IMG/VR virus record: IMGVR_UViG_3300027970_000146
Location: 1-23,486 of that record
Length of the DNA: 23,486 nucleotides
Strand: one strand, 5' to 3'
Source of the DNA: a virus
Shown: piece by piece, positions 6,615-12,887 of the stretch
Layout: every line of letters begins with the position of its first letter
Position numbering within the stretch: the first letter of the stretch is position 1
Program-made: the position numbers and the translations under genes
Notes under the pieces: model-generated
Databases searched by the model: none
Told to the model about the DNA's origin: nothing
What the model saw: only the letters and a program-made list of their open reading frames with translations

Positions 6615-7355
6615 TTATTTTTTATGCTTCCAGATAAAACCACCAGAAGTTTTAATTTTATTATTAGTACACTGTCTTATTGATTTAGCTGATAAGTTTA
6701 AAACATTTGCAGCTGTAGTTGCACTACCAAATTCCCGTATGAACTCACCGTTTTTGGTATATTGTTCAACTGGTTTAGCGTTTGGGTGTTTATCACCAGT
6801 AAATTGCCCTTTATGTGCCACACTTAGCTTTTTCTTTAGTTCGATTGCTTTTTTTTCACCATAAAAGTCACCATAAGTTTTACCATCTTTTTCAGATATA
6901 CGACCTTTACATGATTCACTTAATTTTTTTTTGTGTTCTTCACTTCTTGGTTCACCTGTATTCATCCAAGAAAGTGGTTTACCTTTTCTTATTTCAGACA
7001 TTTGTTTTATTTGTTCTGGTGTTTTTTTAACACCTAAAGAACTACCAGCAATTTTACATATATTATAACCTAAATCAACGTTATATGATTCGTACAAATC
7101 TAAATAATATTGTTCTCTAAGTAATAATGTTTCTTTTGTAAATTCTTCAATTATCTCTAATATTTCAAAAACAAATGAGTCTTCACCATATTTATTCCAC
7201 GCTCTTTGTAAATGTCTAGAATGGTGTTTATTTTGTCTTAAATCATTTAAATGATATGACCATCTTTTTTTAAAACCACATTTATTTCCAGTACTACCAA
7301 TATAAACTTTATTGTTAGCCAGATTAACTATTTTATAAACACCATTATTTTTCAT
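6615..7355 (-). CDS. GIY-YIG homing endonuclease with NUMOD repeats
   Basis: The 246-aa protein starts with a GIY-YIG nuclease domain: GVYKIVNL and KVYIGST supply the GIY/YIG halves, KKRWSYH gives the catalytic Arg, and LLREQYYLD the catalytic Glu, with GYN behind it. Three basic NUMOD3-type segments follow (around TPEQIKQMSEIRKGK, SEEHKKKLSESCKGR and ELKKKLSVAHKGQ), then a NUMOD1-like C-terminal DNA-binding module (EFGSATTAANVLNLSAKSI, ending GGFIWKHKK). This is the build of I-TevI/Seg-type homing endonucleases, which cut alleles lacking the element and drive its spread. Its start overlaps the end of the small upstream gene by 11 bases, suggesting coupled translation. The ruvC-like gene follows after 10 bases. 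Confidence 0.92.
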   Translation of the reverse strand: MKNNGVYKIVNLANNKVYIGSTGNKCGFKKRWSYHLNDLRQNKHHSRHLQRAWNKYGEDSFVFEILEIIEEFTKETLLLREQYYLDLYESYNVDLGYNICKIAGSSLGVKKTPEQIKQMSEIRKGKPLSWMNTGEPRSEEHKKKLSESCKGRISEKDGKTYGDFYGEKKAIELKKKLSVAHKGQFTGDKHPNAKPVEQYTKNGEFIREFGSATTAANVLNLSAKSIRQCTNNKIKTSGGFIWKHKK

Positions 7356-7494
7356 AAAAATATTTATTTAATAATCTTTCAATAAATTCCGATTTATTAT
7401 TAGTTTCATAATTAATTTTTTCATATAATTCTCTAGATATAGTTACACCTAATCTAATTTTTTTATCTTCTTCTTTTAATTTTGGTCTTGCCAT
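7345..7494 (-). CDS. Small ribbon-helix-helix-like protein, 49 aa
   Basis: ATG at 7494 opens a 49-codon frame ending TAA at 7345, overlapping the GIY-YIG start by 11 bases. The protein begins MARPKLKEEDKKIRLGVTIS and continues RELYEKINY...KSEFIERLL. A basic N terminus, a short strand (RLGVTIS) and two helices is the pattern of ribbon-helix-helix DNA-binding proteins, which act as dimers. It may regulate the endonuclease gene or be a passenger that binds the cassette; this is inference from position. A TATTTATA motif lies 15 bases before its start. Confidence 0.7.
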   Translation of the reverse strand: MARPKLKEEDKKIRLGVTISRELYEKINYETNNKSEFIERLLNKYFYEK

Positions 7495-7509
7495 AATATT
7501 TATCTTTAT

Positions 7510-7517
7510 TATAAATA
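7510..7517 (-). promoter_or_regulatory. TATTTATA motif upstream of the ribbon-helix-helix-like gene
   Basis: Read on the minus strand, CATATTTATAATAAAG precedes the ATG at 7494, with the octamer 15 bases away. It is the same motif as at 4423, 11006, 11039 and 12868. It would give the homing cassette its own promoter if functional. Confidence 0.3.
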
Positions 7518-7557
7518 TGTTGATAAAACCAAAAAGTTGTATTTAAATGAAATTTTT

Positions 7558-7605
7558 TCATGTTGACACATCCAAGGCCAATATAAAATTTGGTTCTTTT
7601 TGCAT
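7558..7605 (-). pseudogene. 5' remnant of the original ruvC-like gene
   Basis: ATG at 7605 encodes MQKEPNFILALDVST followed at once by TGA. It matches the N terminus of the intact RuvC-like protein (NPEFLLSLDVST) residue for residue in the last part, and ends at the catalytic DVST where the cassette joins. It is the severed start of the pre-insertion gene. Confidence 0.75.
7560..7574. repeat. 15-bp direct repeat, right copy (in ruvC remnant)
   Basis: Second copy of ATGTTGACACATCCA, at the other junction of the homing cassette. Identity stops abruptly on both sides at the nucleotide level, while protein similarity continues towards the N terminus. Confidence 0.85.
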
Positions 7606-7649
7606 ATATTTTTAATACCAATCTAAGAACCGTTGTTGAAAGGTAAAGA

Positions 7650-8852
7650 TTATAAATTTATTTTTACACTTAAAGCCAAAAATTCATTTATATTTTTTGT
7701 AACTTGTCTATCAGTTTTAGCAACAGCTAATAAATTACCCAAGTTATCATATAACCCAACTTCCGAAATTCTGACAACATCTGAACCTGAGAATGTTGGA
7801 TTTGTGGATATTCCAAATTCACCTCTAGCAGCAATACATGTTATATTTTGATATATTGATGTTGATATGCTGTCAAATGTTACAGTAGCAGCTGTTAAAG
7901 TAACTGAATCATAATCTGTAATAATCTGAGGATTCGTGATGACCACAAAGCCTTTATCAAGATATGCAATACCAACAATGGTGTCAGCAGTGGTTGCGAG
8001 ACTGCTATTCGTTTGTAAGTTGTAAAGTTGTTTACCATTAACACTAAAAGGTTTTGTAGTACCATAACCAGTTGCCCAGCTTAATGAACCAGAACCGCCA
8101 TTTGGTGTTGTTATGTTATCAGAAAACAACATTGCAATGTTATCATCTAGATAATCAGTTACTACTGATGTGTCTCTTATGTTAGCGTCTTGAACTAATA
8201 AAGAACTTCCATCATTTTGGAATGTACTGTATATGGTATATGTACCAGCACTAGTGGGTAATTCTATTTTTACTGTTTTACCATCAATACACTCACCATA
8301 ATTAGCATTGTTTATTCCTAAAACTAATATATTTGTTTGTGCTATTGCACTCAATGCTGTATCTGAATAACCACCACTAGCAAAAGTAATTCCAGTATAT
8401 GTCTCGTCATCAGATGAATTCAAAGGTAAACCAAATGAATAAAATAGATTCACCAAAGCGTCTGTATTATAATCATTTCTGTCAATTAATACTTGCGTTA
8501 AATTACTACCGCTAACAGTTGTAAATCCGTTTGAAAGCAAATCCGTAGATATTGTGATTGATTGCTGTTCTACTGGTTTTCTTAATAAACCACTAGGATT
8601 TACAATTATTGGAGATTTTATTCTGGCGTTTTGAGCTGTGCTATTACTAAAAGTTGCGTTTGCACCAATTTCACCAGCTTCAGCTGGAATTTCACCAGTT
8701 GATAAAGTCAATGGAACGTAATAGTTTGCGTCTGAATCCCCCAAAGAAAATGTGGCGATAAGCGCATTGTTTGTAGATACCATTTTTTGCCTACCTAGTG
8801 GTGTTAACTTAGCTGTTAACGTAATTGTATTTGCTGTTGATAAAAATCCCAT
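7650..8852 (-). CDS. Fibre-like structural protein, paralogue of the next gene upstream (400 aa)
   Basis: The first 45 residues contain LTPLGRQKM at 16-24 and LGDSDANYY at 37-45, and the last 40 contain RISEVGLYDNLGNLLAVAK. The neighbouring 711-aa protein has equivalent blocks at the same ends. A conserved start, variable middle and conserved EVGxYD end also recall tail-collar/fibre proteins of the DUF3751 type. Low-complexity Ser/Thr/Asn-rich beta-type sequence fills the middle. It probably forms or attaches part of a tail fibre; receptor contact is inference. It is the last gene of the structural run, and the ruvC remnant begins 44 bases beyond its stop. No signal peptide or membrane segment is seen. 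Confidence 0.6.
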   Translation of the reverse strand: MGFLSTANTITLTAKLTPLGRQKMVSTNNALIATFSLGDSDANYYVPLTLSTGEIPAEAGEIGANATFSNSTAQNARIKSPIIVNPSGLLRKPVEQQSITISTDLLSNGFTTVSGSNLTQVLIDRNDYNTDALVNLFYSFGLPLNSSDDETYTGITFASGGYSDTALSAIAQTNILVLGINNANYGECIDGKTVKIELPTSAGTYTIYSTFQNDGSSLLVQDANIRDTSVVTDYLDDNIAMLFSDNITTPNGGSGSLSWATGYGTTKPFSVNGKQLYNLQTNSSLATTADTIVGIAYLDKGFVVITNPQIITDYDSVTLTAATVTFDSISTSIYQNITCIAARGEFGISTNPTFSGSDVVRISEVGLYDNLGNLLAVAKTDRQVTKNINEFLALSVKINL

Positions 8853-8865
8853 ATCTTAATTATCT

Positions 8866-11001
8866 TTAAAAATCCATACTTAACTCAAGCATTATTGTAT
8901 TTCCTGGAAGCAACGTCACTGGTTTACTTAATTTACCAATACAAACAAGGTTTTGTAAATTATCATAAATACCAACTTCTGTAACTCTAATATTAGGTGG
9001 ATTGGTAGCTGGGTCTGTGCTTCTAGTTGGATTTGATGTCAAGTTAAACAAGCTTGTATTAACTCTGATATCAAAAATTGTTTTATATATTGTGGCACCA
9101 ATATATGTTTCTAAATTACCATAGAAAAATCTTTCATCACCAAACTGTAAATAACTTGGTTGATTGGTTTGTGGTAAGTTTAACAAAGGTACTAAATTAA
9201 ATGTGGTTGCTGATGCAGCTTTTAAAGAATCCAAAACAAATCCAGTTGTTGCTGGTGACTGGTTTTCTAATAATTTAGGGTCGATTGTCTTTCCAGTGTT
9301 TACTGTTATAGCATTGCTAGTAAAATCATATGCCTTCCATGCAGCTGGGTCTGGTCTTTGTGTAGAACCAGAAACAACTTGGTATAATAATTTGAAGTTT
9401 GTTGCATAAAAACCTAACCCATCATAACCAACATTTTCAATCTTACGCATGTAAGGTAATAAATCAGTACCATTTATTCTAAATGCAACATCTTTGGCCG
9501 TTGATGTAACGTTATCAACTTTAACATAGTTTTGACAAGGCAAACTTGATGTTATTCCGCTAACACCAGATACTTCCAAAGAATATGTTAAATACATTGT
9601 TTGGTTTGAGTTCAAAACACCTGTTGATGTTCCACCAGAAGGTGATTGTAATGTTGCCGCCAATTCTGGTAACGTCCAGTTTCTGTTGGATTTGTAAGAC
9701 ATAGCCGCAACAATTTCATCATCGTCAATTACAATCATTTTCAATTGTGGAAATACTTTACCAACAACTAAAGGTGTCGTGTTTGCTGTTGATATAAAAG
9801 ACGGGTCTTCAATCAAGTCAATATATTCAATATCGCTGGTTCCAATTTTTTGAGTTGCCCCAGTGGCTATAAAATCCATTCCCATTGATGTACCACTAGC
9901 GGTTGAATAGCCATCTCTGTGATACATTAAATTAGGTATATGTAGTTTTATATATTTGTTGTTTGTTGCGTCAACATAGAAAAACTCACCATATAAGTTT
10001 GATATAGCGTTGTTAGTATAATGTATAATTGATATAGATTTTGAAACATCATCAAAATAACTTACTCCTGGGTCGTTACACTTAATTTGTGTTTCGCTAG
10101 TTCCAGTAGATACGCAAAGATATTCAAAATATGGGTTTTTGGTACCCAAGTATGGGTATGAACCAAAATATGTATAATCTTCATATGTGCCACCAGACAT
10201 ACCAGCTAAGTTTTCACACCACACATTATTCATGTTCCAAACTGGAACATCATGACATGTCACATTTACTGATGAATTAAATGATAAAGTACCAGTATCC
10301 CAGTAAGCTGTTGTTGTACCTGTTGATATTGTGTTATAAATCTCACCACCTCTATAAATCAAAACTTGTGAAGATTGTGAATCACCAGAAAGGTTTGGTA
10401 GATTTCTATCCAATGTAGCTGTAGTTCCAGTCAAACCTTGAACCTTATACCATAGATTTGGCGTGGCTATTGTTGTTTCGTCAGCTGAAATAGGGCCGAC
10501 AATTGAATTGGTCAATTTAAGTAATATTATATCACCAACACTAACAACTGGCGAACCACTCAATGTTAATGTACTAGTACCAGACAATGTAGCATTTGCT
10601 ACTGGTTGATAATATGGTGTTAAAGTTGTTGACAAGTCAGTTGTAAAACCAGTAATATTATTTGTAAAAAACCCTCTTTCAGCTGCCTCATTGTTAACAA
10701 TCGCCTTTACAACATTCATGTTTGAAGCGTTAATTGCTTGATAATTTGAGGTTGAGGTGCTGGTTGTAATAAAGCTTTTTATGTTTGGTTGTCTGTCAAC
10801 TGGTCTTAAGACTTTACTACTAGCTGATAGTGTTACATTTGTTGGATTAGCGTCTACTATCGCTTCTCTATCGTAATTTATTTCAGAATCGCCAATAGCC
10901 CAAAAACTAAAATTTAATTGGCCTAGAGAAAGTTGTTCTCTTCCTTTTTCAGTTAATTTAATGCTCACAAATGGATTCGTACTGGTTATAATGTAGCTCA
11001 T
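8866..11001 (-). CDS. Large fibre-like structural protein (711 aa)
   Basis: The N terminus has LTEKGREQL at 16-24 and IGDSEINYD at about 36-44; the C terminus has IRVTEVGIYDNLQNLVCIG and then a beta-rich end. Both blocks match the 400-aa downstream gene, so the two arose by duplication, with the middle here about 300 residues longer. The middle is beta-type sequence rich in Thr, Ser, Asn and Gly, as in phage fibres. The downstream gene starts 13 bases after this stop. Upstream are two copies of an ATATTTATAAC motif. Role as a tail or fibre component is inferred from composition and neighbours; no enzyme motif is visible. Confidence 0.6.
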   Translation of the reverse strand: MSYIITSTNPFVSIKLTEKGREQLSLGQLNFSFWAIGDSEINYDREAIVDANPTNVTLSASSKVLRPVDRQPNIKSFITTSTSTSNYQAINASNMNVVKAIVNNEAAERGFFTNNITGFTTDLSTTLTPYYQPVANATLSGTSTLTLSGSPVVSVGDIILLKLTNSIVGPISADETTIATPNLWYKVQGLTGTTATLDRNLPNLSGDSQSSQVLIYRGGEIYNTISTGTTTAYWDTGTLSFNSSVNVTCHDVPVWNMNNVWCENLAGMSGGTYEDYTYFGSYPYLGTKNPYFEYLCVSTGTSETQIKCNDPGVSYFDDVSKSISIIHYTNNAISNLYGEFFYVDATNNKYIKLHIPNLMYHRDGYSTASGTSMGMDFIATGATQKIGTSDIEYIDLIEDPSFISTANTTPLVVGKVFPQLKMIVIDDDEIVAAMSYKSNRNWTLPELAATLQSPSGGTSTGVLNSNQTMYLTYSLEVSGVSGITSSLPCQNYVKVDNVTSTAKDVAFRINGTDLLPYMRKIENVGYDGLGFYATNFKLLYQVVSGSTQRPDPAAWKAYDFTSNAITVNTGKTIDPKLLENQSPATTGFVLDSLKAASATTFNLVPLLNLPQTNQPSYLQFGDERFFYGNLETYIGATIYKTIFDIRVNTSLFNLTSNPTRSTDPATNPPNIRVTEVGIYDNLQNLVCIGKLSKPVTLLPGNTIMLELSMDF

Positions 11002-11005
11002 ATGT

Positions 11006-11013
11006 TATAAATA
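11006..11013 (-). promoter_or_regulatory. TATTTATA motif, gene-proximal copy
   Basis: On the minus strand GATATTTATAAC lies just before the ATG at 11001, leaving 4 bases between octamer and start. As a promoter this would give a leaderless transcript at best, so the distal copy is the better candidate. Confidence 0.25.
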
Positions 11014-11038
11014 TCTTTGTTTTTACCTTTATTTTAGT

Positions 11039-11046
11039 TATAAATA
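11039..11046 (-). promoter_or_regulatory. TATTTATA motif, gene-distal copy
   Basis: On the minus strand GAATATTTATAAC lies 37 bases before the ATG at 11001 and 33 bases from the proximal copy. It is followed by an A-rich leader containing AAAGG, a possible ribosome-binding site. It lies in the 62-base gap after the preceding stop. Confidence 0.35.
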
Positions 11047-11063
11047 TTCAATAGTCAATAATA

Positions 11064-12500
11064 TTAGTATGAATTTATGGAATTAGTTTGAACGATTACT
11101 GGTATAGTTTCGCTATATGCTGTGTCTGTAATAATGTTACCGCAAAAAGTCTCATAATTCTTTTCATTTTTTACCCTGTAGTAAAAAGTCGTACCAACTG
11201 TTCCGCTAGCTATAAAGCTATCAAAATACAACGCAATACCAGTTACATATGGTTGTGAACTGCTACTATAAAGTGTTGTAAATGAATTTCCAGTACTAAC
11301 CTCCAATGTAAATGTACCATTAGATTTTTGTGGTGCATTAGCTATTTGCCAAGATACACCTGGATTATTTGTAAATAATCCATTCACGGCTGATACCAAC
11401 GGAAAATAAACAATAGTTATTAAATCACCAACCAATAAATCACCTTCTAATATAATTCTTTTTGGGTTTGAAATTGATTGATAATAATCAATATTATTCG
11501 CCAATGTCGCCCCATTAATCATAACTAATATTGAACCACCAGTGGCTGGTGATACGCTAGTGTATATTTCATATTTATTTGTTGTTATGTTATAGTAAGC
11601 GGTATTTGAACCTTCATTTCCAGATGTTCCACTAACTACTGCTGATGAAATATTAATATTATCACCAATAAGATTATTCCCACCGCTAGTTGTATAAATT
11701 ATGGTAACAATATCACCTTTAACCAAGCTTGAATTCATGGTTACAACGTTTCCAGTATATGTGTAATCATAAGTTGGCGCCAAAACCAAACCATTAAGCG
11801 TTACTATAAAAAACCCTTCATATAAGAAAGAAATAACAAATGTTGTTTGCCCTTCTTCTGGTAATATAACTTGTTGAAATAATTGGTTGGCTGGGGCTAA
11901 ATTGCTGCTATTGTATAGCAATGTTGGTACATCGGCTCCTTTAAATGCTATAAAATAATAATCTGTGTTAGAATCATATAAGCCATATTCATTGCCGTTT
12001 TTATATTGCGCTGTGTCTATGTTTTTACCTAATTGACCTAGGTATTCTGTAGATGCACTAAAATTGTAGTATCCTTTTACAAGATAATCACCATCCAAAG
12101 ACAATGAACTAACAGATATATTTTGTGAGAGTATTTTATTTATACCACTTGAAACCAAATTAGAATAATCAAAGTTTTCTGACTTAAATACTGGTGGTTG
12201 TGTAAATATGTTCGCATTATTGTTATATTTGTATATTTCGTATTTAAACGTAGCACTATTAGCAGTAAAAGAATTAGTATTAGCCGTAAATATAAATTCA
12301 AAAGGAATTTCAGTTTCTGTAGTTATAACATACGTATTCCCTGTGGTAACACCAGAACAATCAATTTTTGAAGCGCCACTTAATGTAAACAAAGGAGCTT
12401 CAAATATGCTAATATCAGAACTCATGTTTACATTTACAAAGTCTTTGTTTCTGACAGCACTATGTTGATTTTGAATATATATTAGTTCTTGGTACCTCAT
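11064..12500 (-). CDS. Tail/fibre structural protein with two repeat modules (478 aa)
   Basis: Two similar modules are visible, at about residues 227-275 (FFIVTLNGLVLAP, DYTYTG, LVKGDIVTIIY) and 318-365 (ILVMINGATLANNIDYY, LLVGDLITIVY). Both follow the pattern hydrophobic-hydrophobic-NG-x-L, DYxY, then hydrophobic-GD-hydrophobic-TI-hydrophobic-Y, a beta-rich repeat found in phage fibre and appendage proteins. The rest is Asn/Ser/Thr-rich beta-type sequence; the C-terminal part after about 370 may be a separate beta domain. The ATG overlaps the stop of the 80-aa gene (TAATG), so the two are translationally coupled. Exact structural role unknown. Confidence 0.6.
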   Translation of the reverse strand: MRYQELIYIQNQHSAVRNKDFVNVNMSSDISIFEAPLFTLSGASKIDCSGVTTGNTYVITTETEIPFEFIFTANTNSFTANSATFKYEIYKYNNNANIFTQPPVFKSENFDYSNLVSSGINKILSQNISVSSLSLDGDYLVKGYYNFSASTEYLGQLGKNIDTAQYKNGNEYGLYDSNTDYYFIAFKGADVPTLLYNSSNLAPANQLFQQVILPEEGQTTFVISFLYEGFFIVTLNGLVLAPTYDYTYTGNVVTMNSSLVKGDIVTIIYTTSGGNNLIGDNINISSAVVSGTSGNEGSNTAYYNITTNKYEIYTSVSPATGGSILVMINGATLANNIDYYQSISNPKRIILEGDLLVGDLITIVYFPLVSAVNGLFTNNPGVSWQIANAPQKSNGTFTLEVSTGNSFTTLYSSSSQPYVTGIALYFDSFIASGTVGTTFYYRVKNEKNYETFCGNIITDTAYSETIPVIVQTNSINSY

Positions 12501-12742
12501 TAGTAATCTATATTTAATGTTCTTACTGGTAAGTTTCTGTTATTTTTTAAACCAAACAAAAGTGGTTTTGTTAAGGCAGATGTTTGCTCAGCTCTCGTTA
12601 GATTTTGCAAATATGCCACAAGACCATATACATTTATATAGTCTTCTTGCTGAAGCTCAGCTGAAATAGATTTTAGATACACAACATTTCCAGTTGTGTT
12701 ATCATAAAAATTACCTTGTATGTTTTTGATTAATTGTGGCAT
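12500..12742 (-). CDS. Small structural-operon protein, 80 aa
   Basis: The 80-aa protein begins MPQLIKNIQGNFYDNTTGNV and contains VYLKSISAEL and a helical LVAYLQNLTRAEQ. It overlaps the 478-aa gene by one base (TAATG), the normal sign of co-translation. No recognised family, membrane segment or zinc motif. Its position among tail genes suggests a small tail or baseplate component, or a chaperone for the protein it is coupled to; neither can be shown from sequence. Confidence 0.65.
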   Translation of the reverse strand: MPQLIKNIQGNFYDNTTGNVVYLKSISAELQQEDYINVYGLVAYLQNLTRAEQTSALTKPLLFGLKNNRNLPVRTLNIDY

Positions 12743-12776
12743 ATTATTTAAATTATGATAAGTCTACCCAAATGGT

Positions 12777-12857
12777 TTAACTAACATTTTTTTGAAATTT
12801 ATTAGTTGGTGTGTTATAAACAATCATATCATTTGGTCGTCTTTTAGTTTCATACTC
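12777..12857 (-). other. Short open frame of 26 codons without a clear start, possible gene remnant
   Basis: The 145-base gap between the 80-aa and 1173-aa genes holds a frame preceded by a stop (TAA at 12858-12860). It contains YETKRRPND then MIVYNTPTNKFQKNVS and a TAA. The only in-frame ATG is at 12827 (16 codons). The residues look like coding sequence, but an ATG at 12853 in another frame gives only nine codons. It may be a decayed gene, a frameshifted small gene, or chance. Confidence 0.25.
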
Positions 12858-12867
12858 TTATTTTATG

Positions 12868-12875
12868 TATAAATA
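12868..12875 (-). promoter_or_regulatory. TATTTATA motif between two structural genes
   Basis: On the minus strand GATATTTATACATAAAATAAG reads out of the 1173-aa gene end towards the 80-aa gene. The octamer is 126 bases from the 80-aa start and 14 bases from a short ATG at 12853. It may mark an internal promoter of the structural run. Confidence 0.3.
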
Positions 12876-12887
12876 TCATTTGTTAGG

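Larger units (their letters stand above)
6565..7559 (-). mobile_element. Homing cassette inserted into the ruvC-like gene
   Basis: Between the two copies of a 15-bp direct repeat lie, in minus-strand order, a 49-aa ribbon-helix-helix-like gene, a GIY-YIG endonuclease gene, and a new 5' end for the ruvC-like gene. The upstream remnant reads MQKEPNFILALDVST then stops in the cassette; the downstream gene reads MDKKNNNPEFLLSLDVST and continues. The two starts are homologous but diverged, so the cassette did not simply duplicate the local sequence: it arrived with the 5' end of a related allele and so restored the gene. The exact ends of the insertion are ambiguous by the 15-bp repeat. Confidence 0.75.

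Noticed and set aside
6550-7605. Group I intron splitting the ruvC-like gene
   Set aside because: The downstream gene already has a complete, homologous N terminus, so splicing the short upstream fragment to it is not needed; a restored gene explains the layout better.
11004-11049. T4-type late promoters (TATAAATA) firing on the plus strand
   Set aside because: They would point away from the adjacent genes and into the antisense of structural genes; the motif is better considered in the opposite orientation.
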